From UBA11524 sp051886675 (GTDB taxonomy: Bacteria > Bacillota > Clostridia > Christensenellales > Aristaeellaceae), in assembly GCA_051886675.1 (NCBI GenBank), contig JBJEYH010000105.1:1-29659 (forward strand): 29,659 nucleotides of DNA, given 5' to 3'. The translations under genes and the position numbers were made by a program. The notes below the pieces were generated by a model that was not told the DNA's origin, made no database searches, and worked only from the letters and a program-made list of their open reading frames with translations. Below are positions 15,588-24,548 of the stretch, piece after piece. How positions within the stretch are numbered: position 1 is the first letter of the stretch; each line of letters opens with the position of its first letter.

Positions 15588-17069
15588 ATGGAATACATTT
15601 GCCCTTACTGCGGTGGCCCTGTGACCAAGGACAGCATCCTGTTTGTCAGCGATGATACGCCCTTTTATCAGGATAGCGTCCGCTTCGACTTCCTGAAGAA
15701 GTGCTGCGACGACTGGCCCTTCATCCATGACGGGAAGTTCACCGGCCTGTACTTCCATCCCGGCGACGTGAAGATCGTCAAGGAAAACGACGGCATGCCC
15801 ACCACGGTGGAGGTGTCCCTGCAGGACGGCCTGACCCCCAGGGAGCTGACCCAGGCGGAGCGTGTCAGCTATATTCCGGAGGAAAAGCCCACCTCCCTGA
15901 TGCCCATCAAGCTGAGCACCCGCGCCTGCCCGCACTGCCACTGCCGTCTGCCGGGGAGCTTCGGCGTTGTGGAAACCCACTACGTCACCATGCTGGGCGG
16001 CCGCGCCGCCGGCAAGACCGCCTTCCTGATTTCCCTGATCCATCAGCTGAACACCCAGCTGAGCATGCGCGGCCTGGGCACCATCGAGCTGGAGAAGGAG
16101 AGCCAGACCTACTACGAATATCTGAACAAATACTATCAGGATCACAAGGGCATCACCCCGCCTACCCCCAAGGACAACAACCTGTTCCCCTTCGTGTTCA
16201 ACTACGTCAATCTGTCAAGCCAGCCGGTGAAGGAATGCTGCATCGTCATTTACGACATCGCCGGCGAGGGCACGATGGTGCCGGATTATCTGCTGCAGCA
16301 CCTGGGCATCCGCCAGGCCAAGACCGTGATGATGATCCTGGACGTCAACATGACCTGCCACGGCGCCTTCTTCGATGCCTGTCAGCACAAGATCTTGCAG
16401 CAGACCGGCGGCAATACCATGCCCCTGGACGATCAGCCCTCGACGGACCTGCAGCACGATTACTTCGCCGATACCGTGGAGCAGTTCCTGGCAAATGCCG
16501 TTGTCCGGCACAGCCATCTGGGCATCCTCAACCAGGTGGAGCACATCATCGCCATCACCACCAAGATTGACCAGGCGCTGACCACCAAACCCAACATGTT
16601 CCAGGGCAACTGCCTCCTGCCCCAGGATCTGGGCAATGCCCATCAGGGCGGGCTGGACCTTGGCGTGCTGGATCATCTGCAGCGGGATATCAACATCTTC
16701 TACGCCAATGCGTACAGCCACATCAAGTCCTACTCCCTCACCAATGTGATTCAGAACGCCTTCACCCAGGGCGGCAACACGGTGGATGTCCGGTCTGTGG
16801 CGGTGAGTACCTATACCCGCCGCATGACCGGCGATCCCAAGGCGATCATCTTCGAGAACGGCTACAAGCCCCAGTATGCCAAGCACCGCATTATCGAGCC
16901 CTTCCTGCTGCTGCTGTATCAGGCCGGCATGATCCCCGCGATCCAGTCCTCCGGGCCGTCCGAGAACGACAATGGGGGCACCAATGGCAAGGACAAGAAG
17001 AACATGGACAAGAAGAACAAGGACAAGAAGAACAAGCCTGCCAAAAAGGGCTTCATGCACCTGTTTTAA
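15588..17069 (+). CDS. P-loop GTPase with N-terminal split zinc ribbon
   Basis: A 493-residue cytoplasmic protein. The P-loop is G137-GRAA-G142-K143-T144. D223-IAG226 is a DxxG switch II motif after the strand CIVIYD, and T325-K326-I327-D328 in AITTKID is a TKxD motif giving guanine specificity. Together they indicate a TRAFAC-like small GTPase core. Before it, C5-PY-C8 and C114-PH-C117 make two CxxC knuckles separated by about 105 residues, a zinc ribbon with an insertion. The end is Lys/Asn-rich (KDKKN repeats, about 465-488), then GFMHLF; the basic stretch could bind acidic lipid or nucleic acid. Start supported by AAAAGGAG (15571-15578), nine bases before ATG. It fits the 'distinct GTPase' predicted to work with FtsZl1 and vWA proteins (Makarova and Koonin 2010). 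Confidence 0.85.
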   Translation: MEYICPYCGGPVTKDSILFVSDDTPFYQDSVRFDFLKKCCDDWPFIHDGKFTGLYFHPGDVKIVKENDGMPTTVEVSLQDGLTPRELTQAERVSYIPEEKPTSLMPIKLSTRACPHCHCRLPGSFGVVETHYVTMLGGRAAGKTAFLISLIHQLNTQLSMRGLGTIELEKESQTYYEYLNKYYQDHKGITPPTPKDNNLFPFVFNYVNLSSQPVKECCIVIYDIAGEGTMVPDYLLQHLGIRQAKTVMMILDVNMTCHGAFFDACQHKILQQTGGNTMPLDDQPSTDLQHDYFADTVEQFLANAVVRHSHLGILNQVEHIIAITTKIDQALTTKPNMFQGNCLLPQDLGNAHQGGLDLGVLDHLQRDINIFYANAYSHIKSYSLTNVIQNAFTQGGNTVDVRSVAVSTYTRRMTGDPKAIIFENGYKPQYAKHRIIEPFLLLLYQAGMIPAIQSSGPSENDNGGTNGKDKKNMDKKNKDKKNKPAKKGFMHLF

Positions 17070-17107
17070 GCCAATCGCTTTCTTTCACATGCAAGGAGTG
17101 ACCGCAG

Positions 17108-20100
17108 ATGAAAGCTGAACATCGCGTGATGGGCAACTTTCCTTCCCGTGGCTACGGCGTATCCCTTTCCTCGCCCGGTTTCAACGCTGTACAAAGGATT
17201 GTCTCCGGCCCCAACGCCCGCCTTTCCCTGAACGACGCGGGTATTGGGCATGTTCAGGAATCCACGGTGCAGGTTGTCGAGGCTTACCATGCCATTGAGC
17301 TGCATCCGGTGACCTATGGCACGCTGGCGGCATTCCGTTCCGCGACGGTGGCCATCAAGGGCGCCCGCTCCTGCAGCTATACCGACATCGTCATGCCCTC
17401 GGGCGAGGACGTACCCGCCCTGGCCAGCATGAACGATTTTACGTCGGAGCTGCTGCGCTTCAATGGCTTCATACTGGTGAACGATTTCTGGTCGATTGAC
17501 AAGAATGCGGCGGCGCTGCCCAGCAGCGAATGGACGGAAGACGAAGCGTCCGTGCTGGCGCTTCCCCGCCATGTGCCCATGACGGAGGGATTCCAGCGTT
17601 CGCTGCTGGCGCATTACTGGCGCTGCGCAACGCTGCAGTTCTTCGGCCCATGGAAGAATCTCAACAACAACGAGCTGGAGTACGTCACGGATCCTGTGCT
17701 GGCGCCCATGTGCGCCCGGTACAAGAAGAACATCACCCTCTGCTTCGGCGATGAGAACGACTGCGAACAAATCACCGCCCTGGCGCGGGCCTTCCTGTGG
17801 CAGGAGCTGCTGACGAAGCTTCCGCCCGCGGTGCAGAACATCGCGTCCATGTCCGCGGCGGTGCCCCAGCATCTGACCGCCAGCATGTACGGCGACGCCG
17901 CCCTGTGCGTGGTGTATCCCGTGGGGCAGGGCGAGATCAACTTCCTGCCTGCGCAGAACACCTATCTGCGGATCGACGCGGCCGAGGCGCAGCTGATCGA
18001 CGCCGTGCTGGCGGATCGGCAGATGCCCTGGATGGACACACTGGCGGAAGCCTTCACGCATGTTCAGAAGCCGGCGGCGGAGCCTGCGGAATTCAGCCGG
18101 CTGAAGGCCGACTACGACGTGTGTCTGATGGTATGGCAGCTTCAGCATGCCAATGAGCAGAATCCCCGGGATCTGCTGCGGTACTGGTATGCCCTGCGGC
18201 AGCATCTGCGTCTGCGGCACAATCTGTCCGACGCCGATATCGACACGGTGCTGGCGTCGCTGGAGAAGGGTCTTCTTGAGAAGCTGACCAAGGATAACGG
18301 CGAAGCCCTTGCCGCGGCGCTCTCCGGCGAGGACAAAACCTCCGTCAACCGGACGCTGCTGTCCTTCCTGTGGGATCGGACGCTTCATTGCCCGGATGAG
18401 CAGCATCACCAGTTCGCCGAGCTGACAGCCGTCTGCCAGCAGCCCAACGCGTCGGCGTTCTTCACCATGTTCGCCGTCAGCCAGGATCCCCAGGCCGATC
18501 CCAATTCGGACATGTACAAGCGGGAAGCGCTGCTGATGCGCAACATTCTCTGCCGGTATTATGTGAAGGACGGGCTTCCCGCGCTGCTGGCCGAGGCGCT
18601 CAAGAACGACAAGGCGCTCTACACCGGCAACGAGCACGTGCGTGACGCGCTGCATGAATACTTCATCCAGCTGATCGGCGAGCATCCCGACTTGCAGGCC
18701 CGGCTTCTGCCCCTGACCACCATCTATCTCCCGTGGGCGGATGCCGTTGGCAGGGTCATCGCGTACATGAAGGCGCAGGAGCAGCTGCCCTCCCAGGAGG
18801 ATCAGTGCTACCTGCGGGATTACTTCTGCAGCGACTGCCTGGTGCAGCTGAATCAGTACTACATCGACCTGTTCAGCCGTATCCCGCTCGCGCAGGTGAC
18901 GCAGCTGATGACTTTTCTCCGTCAGGACGCCACGCAGGCCATCTGCGAGTATCTGCAGAAGGATTATTCCACCGATCTGGATACGTCACCGCTGACGCCG
19001 CTGCTCTGCCATAAGCTGCTCTATCAGCCGGACAAGGTGCGCGACGCCCTGTACGCGTACGTGATGCATGGCATGCAGCTTCACCGGGACACGTGGCCGG
19101 ATACATGGATTGCCCCGTTCATGGAGCGCCTCAAGGAGGCGCACCGCATCGCGCGTCAGGAATTCCAGAAGATCGGCATGTCCTACGAGCAGTTGTCCGA
19201 CATGATGACCTGGTTCGGAAAGGAATCCGCCCGCTGGCTGATCCAGCTCTACACCGATTATCCCCGTCCCCCCGAGTCCCAGCATGTTTTCCCCAGCCTG
19301 TGCTATGTCCTGGACATTCCGCCGGAAGACGAGCCCCAGCCCGCTGCTGAGCCCCAGCCCGCTGCTGAGCCCCAGCCCGCTGCTGNNNNNNNNNNNNNNN
19401 NNNNNNNNNNNNNNNNNNNNNNNNNNNNNNNNNNNNNNNNNNNNNNNNNNNNNNNNNNNNNNNNNNNNNNNNNNNNNNNNNNNNNCTGAGCCCCAGCCCG
19501 CTGCTGAGCCCCAGCCCGCTGCCGAGCCCCAGCCCGCTGCTGAGCCCCAGCCCGCTGCTGAGCCCCAGCCCGCTGCCGAGCCCCAGCCCGCTGCCGAGCC
19601 CCTGCCCGCTGCTGAGCCCCAGCCCGCTGCCGAGCCCCTGCCCGCTGCCGAGCCCCAGCCCGCTGCCGAGCCCCTGCCCGCTGCCGAGTCCAAGCCGCGC
19701 GTTTTGCTGCGGCCGGAGACTGTGCTGAAGCTGTACAACCGTCTGCTGCAAGCAGGGATTCTGGAACTGGACGCGCAGCTGAACATTCTGCTGAACAATG
19801 AGCGCGTGCAGCAGCTGTCTCTGGCGGACTATCCCCTTGTGGAGGCTTACGCCCGGCGACTTGTGCAGGACAGGCTGATCGAAGCCTGGCAGCATACCGA
19901 TGTGCATGAGGGGCTGAAGCAGCAGCAGGATCTGATCCGATTCACGAAGATCACCGACAGGGATCTGGGGGACGACGTCCTGGATGCCGCGCAGGAGACT
20001 GTGAGGCGCAACTGCGAGTATCTGACCAGCGCCCCGGCATGGCTTGATTATGGCTTTAACCACTACGGCAGCTGTCTGCAGCAGATCTGCGCGCAGCTGC

Positions 20101-20900
20101 CCCGGGAGTCCGGCGTCCTGTCGGACAGGTTCACCAGCACCGTGTGCGAATGCTTCATTCAGGCGCTGCCCATGATGTTCAACACCCTGAATACCCTGAA
20201 GGATGCGGAGGGGCTTGCCGAGATTCTCCGCAGGCTCAGCGGCGGCATGGGCAGGCACGGTACGGTTTCCCCGGATATCAAGTATCTGTCGCTGCTGGCT
20301 GACCTGTACCGGTGGCTTCAGCAGCCCGCGGAACTGGAATCCAGGTCGGCGACAGGACCGTTCGCATCCCAGCCGGTTCCGGAGCTGCCGGTATCCCAGC
20401 AGCTTGAGCTGCCCTATGTCAAGTTCCGGGAGCTGCTGAGCTATCATCCGGGCGAGCAGGTCTGTGAAGCGTGCCGCAATACGCCCACGCCCATGGATTC
20501 CCCCGTTCCCTATCCCGTGCATGTGTGGCAGGCGCTGATGACGTCCATCCATCCCCAGGGGATCGACTGGAACACCTTCATCATCAAGCTTCAGCCCGCC
20601 GCGAACTCCCAGCGCGCCAAGCCCCTGGCGGATGAAAGCATGCCCCTGCTGGGCACCATCTGCGCCAGTCTCGCGGTGCTGTACAACTACCATAGCATCC
20701 TGAACTCCGGCGGTGTGGCCGTCAACCTCTGCGCCGACTTTGCCGCCTGGCTCCGCAGCAGCAGCGACTACATGGCCTACACGGCTGAAATCAGCAAGAA
20801 TCCCGCCAGGGTGTTTGTGGGCGGTACGCTGTCCGAACCGCTGAAGCTGTGGCTTTCCCAACCGAGCAATGAAAGGAGCGTTTTTCATGACTCGTTCTGA
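17108..20900 (+). CDS. Large protein with EPQPAA-repeat linker, interrupted by an assembly gap
   Basis: Read as one gene split by 100 Ns. The left part (17108-19384) gives 759 residues and the right part (19488-20900) 470. The two sides are out of frame across a literal 100-base gap but both encode the same EPQPAA repeat, so the gap size is arbitrary. No signal peptide or membrane helix is seen. The first 330 residues contain HRVMGNFPSRGYGVSLSSPGF, faintly like the start of GTPase-associated protein 1 N-terminal domains; this is a weak resemblance. Residues about 330-745 appear helical. The repeat (at least 14 copies of EPQPAA or EPLPAA) should be a stiff, extended linker. A helical domain of about 400 residues follows and ends in VFHDSF. 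ATG17108 follows AAGGAG (17093-17098). The stop overlaps the next gene by 14 bases. Placed directly after the GTPase, it may be its effector or regulator. Confidence 0.75.
19331..19685. repeat. 18-bp tandem repeat (EPQPAA/EPLPAA) spanning the scaffold gap
   Basis: Three copies of GAGCCCCAGCCCGCTGCT lie before the gap (19331-19384) and eleven after it (19488-19685), with T/C variation at the last base and CAG/CTG alternation (Gln/Leu) in the last five. Variants are ordered, with Leu copies only at the 3' end, as expected from local expansion. This is a coding minisatellite, not CRISPR, because there are no spacers. Confidence 0.95.
19386..19485. other. Scaffold gap (100 Ns) of arbitrary length
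   Basis: The base G at 19385 begins a repeat copy, and CT at 19486-19487 ends one. For the repeat to stay in phase, the missing length must leave remainder 15 when divided by 18 (for example 15, 87 or 105). One hundred does not fit, so the N run is a placeholder. Confidence 0.95.
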
Positions 20901-21381
20901 TCCCAACTGGTTTGCCGCAGGCTGCGCCCTTGTGTACCTGCTGCTCTTCCTGTTCCTGCCCTTCTACTCGTTCTACGGCGCACTGTCCCTCAATGGCATC
21001 ACGCTCCTGTCCCTGAGTCCCGTGTGCGCGCTGGTGCTGGTGGCGGGCATCGCCATGATTCTCGCTGCCCTGCTGACCGACTACCGCATCAGCATCGGCG
21101 TTGGGTGCGTGGCGCTGATTGTGACCCTGTGCTTCGGCGTGATGGGCAACAGCGTTCTCTCCAGCAACGCGCTGGTCAGCCTGGCGGGCAGCCTGCTGGC
21201 CGATAGCGGCTATGGCAACATCACCCGGATGATTACCATTCCCATGGGCGTTGGCAGCTACCTGTGCATGGGGCTGTGCATCGGCTATATCGTGCTGGAG
21301 ATTGTGCTGCGGCCCCGCCGCCGTCACAACGTGATCCGTCCGGATGATTTCGGCCAGGACAAAGGCTTCGTCGAATTCTGA
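20887..21381 (+). CDS. Small four-TM membrane protein ending in GFVEF
   Basis: A 164-residue integral membrane protein of unrecognised family. Hydrophobic helices lie at about 9-28, 42-63, 68-87 and 116-141. The cluster RPRRRH (142-147) right after the last helix places the C-terminus in the cytoplasm by the positive-inside rule. The cytoplasmic end is short, with PDDFGQDKGFVEF: acidic, with Phe at the very end like several other proteins here. The gene overlaps the previous one by 14 bases. AAAGGAG (20872-20878) stands eight bases before ATG20887, which also avoids an unlikely upstream ATG at 20869. It may anchor the preceding soluble protein to the membrane. Confidence 0.8.
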   Translation: MTRSDPNWFAAGCALVYLLLFLFLPFYSFYGALSLNGITLLSLSPVCALVLVAGIAMILAALLTDYRISIGVGCVALIVTLCFGVMGNSVLSSNALVSLAGSLLADSGYGNITRMITIPMGVGSYLCMGLCIGYIVLEIVLRPRRRHNVIRPDDFGQDKGFVEF

Positions 21382-21420
21382 CCCGCATGTCAGCCATACC
21401 CCCGCAAAGGAGTTGCCATT

Positions 21421-24400
21421 ATGCGTAAACGACTGATCCGTTCCGTGGTGACGGTGCTGACGGCATGCATGCTGCTGATCACCCCGGCCCTGTCCCTGGG
21501 CGAGGCCGCCGCGCCCGGAGATGACAGCGGAACCCTGCTGATCGCCTTCGGCATGACGCGGGATTATTCCGCCATCCAGCAGGACTATCTTGTTCTGGCC
21601 CGTCTGCTGGCCGCGCAGGCCCTGGAGGCCGGCGACAACGTCAAGCTGGTACGGCTGAACAATCCGGGTAAGCCGTGGGATCTGGCGTCCGGGGTTCCGC
21701 TGAGCGAGAACCTGCAGGACATGGCCAAGCAAATGCGCATGGATAACCGCTCGGATGCGTCCAACCTGATGCTGATGAAATCCTTCAGCGACAAGCTCGA
21801 CACGCTTGCGTCCAAATGCAGCGGATCCGTTGACTTCTGGCTGTTCAGCCCTGACGCGCGGCTGCATGCCGCGTACAACGCTGACGAGGAGAAGTTCAAC
21901 AGCGACAAGGCTCCTTCGATCCTCAAGAACCTGACGAAGGTACTGGCCGAATACCCCGACCTGACGCTGCATCTGGTCTGGCGGGCGGAGGACAGTCTGC
22001 CCGAAACCGAGCGTTTCCTGGACGATGTGCTGAAGGAGCAGCTGCCGGCGGCGGATGCTGAACGGCTGATCATCCACGTGCTGCCGGACACGGACGGGAA
22101 CATGGCGTATGGTGTCAGCCTCTTCCGGAGCGCCAGCGCGCTGAACGTGTCCCTGCCCGCCGAAGCCAGTGACAACGGCCGCTATCATTTCGTCCCCAAC
22201 GGCCAGGACACGCTGCTGCAGCTGACCGGCGTGACCGACGCTCTGCAGGCGTCCTGGAAGGCTGACGCCGACGTGCCCGAGCTGGCCTTGCCGGAAGTCT
22301 CCGAGAGCCCCGTCGTTCCCGATGGGACAGACGACGCGATCATCGTGGACGATGCGACCGACAAGCCGTCGATATCCGTGACGGATGAAAGCCTTGCAGC
22401 AGACGCCGGGCTGCTGCCCGAGGGCGTCACCGTGATTTCCGCGGACACTTACGTCGACAGCACCGCGTGGATCCTGATCAGCGGCGACTGCCCCGCCGGA
22501 ACCCTGACGCTGACGGACAGCCTGGATTTCGAGGTTCAGGCTTTCACGCACATCGATGACGTGACGCTGAGCGTGAAAGCCGCCGACGGCTCCGACCTGG
22601 ATCCCTACGAGCCGCTGACGTGGAACCGTGAGGACAACCAGCTGCTGCTGTCCGCCGATATTCCCGAATTCATCGCGGAACAGGCGGTCATCAGCCTGAA
22701 CGGCATGACCCTGTCCGCCGAGCCGCAGCCCTATAAGGATGGCGTGGCCAGCTGGAAGGTGACCATTCCCGCGCAAAGCGTTGGCGCGCAGGAGCTGACG
22801 CTGTCCATGAGCTTCGACAGCGACGGCCTGTTCACGCTGGAATCGGAGCCTGTTGCCATCAATGTGGAAAACCGTCTGCCGGAGATCAACGAGGATGCGC
22901 TGGAAAGCAATCCCTTCTATGAATCCGGCTCGCTGATTCGGGGGGAGAACGGGCTGAGCATGACCTTCGTCACCTATTCCGGCGTGCCCGGCGGCACCGA
23001 CGAGGGCCCGTCCATCACGCTGGATCTTGACAGCCTGTTTACTGATCCTGACGGCGATGAGCTATCGTTTTCAATCCTCCCCAACCACATTACTGACAAA
23101 TACTATTCCTACTGTTTCGATGAGAGCAGCTGTCAGATTTACTTCACCCCGAAACAAGGTCATTCCGCAGCCATCGCAGAGAAGATCATTCCTTTATATT
23201 TGTGTGATGGGTATGGCAACGAGTTAACCTGCCAATTGACCTTCCAGCAGACGCCCGTTGCCAACGTGCTGAATTACTGGACGCTGGTTCAGGATCCGGA
23301 TTCGCCCCAGCTGAAGTACGGCGAGGAAACCAGTCTGGCCTACACGCTGTCCGCGGAGGACGCAGCCTTCTATGACACGCTCGTCAGGCAGTACGCCTCC
23401 GCCGGCAAAACCCTTCCCTCGCTGCAGGAAGCCCTGGGTCTCGTTGTCCAGCTGAAGCAGAGCAACAACGACGTTCTGGCTACCGGGTGCGTCGACTCCT
23501 TCGTCCGGCAGGATGATGGTTCCTTCCGGTGGAATGTGACAATCAAAAGCTTCACCCAGGAGCTGCAGGATGTACGTCTGGCGCCGTCCGTGACCCTGAA
23601 CGGCGAGAAGCTGTCCCTGAATATCCGTTTCTCCACCAATGCCCTGTCCCTGACCAATGATCCGCCCGCCTATGCTTCCGCGGCCCACGAGGGCGACTCG
23701 AAGCTGCGCCTTTCCATCAGCGGCGCGCCCGGCAACAGGAAGCCGCTTGAGGTTGAGCTTTTCCAGGGCGATCAGCAGGAGGGAGCACCCTTCGTTCCTG
23801 CCGAATTCTTCACGGACGATCACGGGATGCTCCGTTGCAGCCTGAAGGTTACCGGCCCTGTGGCGCCGACGCTCACGGATGCTGACGGGCAGGACGTGCC
23901 GGTAAGCAGCACGGAGGATTCTTCCTGGCGCTGGGATCTGGAGCAGATCGAGCAGGCCTACACCCTGCGCCTGCAGGATACCGGCGACTACACGGTCACG
24001 CTGTGGGCCCGCGACGATATCGCCGACCGCCCGTCGGAGGAGCTGCCGTCGTTCACCTGGAGCATCCATGTGTCCTCCAGCTTTACGCGGAACGTCATCA
24101 TCGCGGTGGTGGTCGCCGTGGTGGTCATCGCCCTCATCGTGGTGCTGCTGATTCTCTGGCAGCGTTCCCGTCCCTCGTTCAACGCGCAAAGCGGACTGGC
24201 CGTCTGCCTTTCCCCCTATGAATACGGCAGCGTCTCCCTGGGCCCCTGCGGAAAGAGCAGCACCACCCTGGCCCGCGTGATGATCAGCTGTCAGCTGTAC
24301 CCGCCGCGCGGCATCACCATGGATGCGCTCAACGACATCGTGCTTTCCCCCGCCAAGGGGCACAGGCTTCAGGTGCAGGTGGGCCGCCGCGCCGCTGAAC

Positions 24401-24519
24401 AGCTTCGCCTGTCTTCCGCCGAAACCTACTCGCTGGAGAAGGGTAAAGCCGTTACGCTGGCCAACCGCATCCAGCTTATGTACTACGATGCGTCCCCCGA
24501 TCAGTATGCCAGGTTCTGA
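21421..24519 (+). CDS. Membrane-anchored paralogue of the first vWA protein with a vWA-like domain lacking MIDAS
   Basis: A 1032-residue type I membrane protein with the same order of parts as the first gene of the block. A signal peptide (about 1-31) precedes an alpha/beta region (about 36-235) beginning TLLIAFGMTRDYS and including DFWLFSPDARL and LTLHLVW. In position and strand pattern it resembles a vWA domain, but no DxSxS motif is present, so the metal site looks lost; this is inference. Ig-like parts follow, with LDLDSLFTDPDGDELSF (from about 533) matching the Asp-rich repeats of the first protein. A membrane helix spans about 891-916. The cytoplasmic domain (about 917-1025) aligns with that of the first protein: YEYGSVSLGP against YDFATFDLVP, then LARVMI against LASIVM. 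The C-terminus is YARF. Start supported by AAAGGAG before ATG21421. Bases 23041-23220 are AT-richer than the rest. Confidence 0.82.
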   Translation: MRKRLIRSVVTVLTACMLLITPALSLGEAAAPGDDSGTLLIAFGMTRDYSAIQQDYLVLARLLAAQALEAGDNVKLVRLNNPGKPWDLASGVPLSENLQDMAKQMRMDNRSDASNLMLMKSFSDKLDTLASKCSGSVDFWLFSPDARLHAAYNADEEKFNSDKAPSILKNLTKVLAEYPDLTLHLVWRAEDSLPETERFLDDVLKEQLPAADAERLIIHVLPDTDGNMAYGVSLFRSASALNVSLPAEASDNGRYHFVPNGQDTLLQLTGVTDALQASWKADADVPELALPEVSESPVVPDGTDDAIIVDDATDKPSISVTDESLAADAGLLPEGVTVISADTYVDSTAWILISGDCPAGTLTLTDSLDFEVQAFTHIDDVTLSVKAADGSDLDPYEPLTWNREDNQLLLSADIPEFIAEQAVISLNGMTLSAEPQPYKDGVASWKVTIPAQSVGAQELTLSMSFDSDGLFTLESEPVAINVENRLPEINEDALESNPFYESGSLIRGENGLSMTFVTYSGVPGGTDEGPSITLDLDSLFTDPDGDELSFSILPNHITDKYYSYCFDESSCQIYFTPKQGHSAAIAEKIIPLYLCDGYGNELTCQLTFQQTPVANVLNYWTLVQDPDSPQLKYGEETSLAYTLSAEDAAFYDTLVRQYASAGKTLPSLQEALGLVVQLKQSNNDVLATGCVDSFVRQDDGSFRWNVTIKSFTQELQDVRLAPSVTLNGEKLSLNIRFSTNALSLTNDPPAYASAAHEGDSKLRLSISGAPGNRKPLEVELFQGDQQEGAPFVPAEFFTDDHGMLRCSLKVTGPVAPTLTDADGQDVPVSSTEDSSWRWDLEQIEQAYTLRLQDTGDYTVTLWARDDIADRPSEELPSFTWSIHVSSSFTRNVIIAVVVAVVVIALIVVLLILWQRSRPSFNAQSGLAVCLSPYEYGSVSLGPCGKSSTTLARVMISCQLYPPRGITMDALNDIVLSPAKGHRLQVQVGRRAAEQLRLSSAETYSLEKGKAVTLANRIQLMYYDASPDQYARF
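23041..23220. other. AT-richer patch inside the MIDAS-less vWA paralogue
   Basis: By count 81 of 180 bases are G or C (45%), against well above 60% in flanking coding sequence. Codons such as TTA, TAT and TTG appear (CCT-TTA-TAT-TTG near 23191, and TTA again just after at 23224), which are scarce elsewhere in the block. The frame stays open. It encodes part of the cadherin-like repeat just after its Asp-rich loop. Confidence 0.7.
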
Positions 24520-24548
24520 TTCATCATTTCCTTCAAGGAGGCGGCACC

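Noticed and set aside
19331..19685. CRISPR array
   Set aside because: Units are contiguous 18-bp coding repeats without spacers and no cas genes are near.
17108..20900. Two separate genes or a frameshifted gene at the N run
   Set aside because: Both sides encode the same hexapeptide repeat in phase with their own frames; the mismatch comes from the arbitrary 100-N length.
21421..21486. Lipoprotein signal in the MIDAS-less paralogue (LTAC near residue 16)
   Set aside because: The hydrophobic stretch continues past the Cys and a normal signal peptidase I site fits better.
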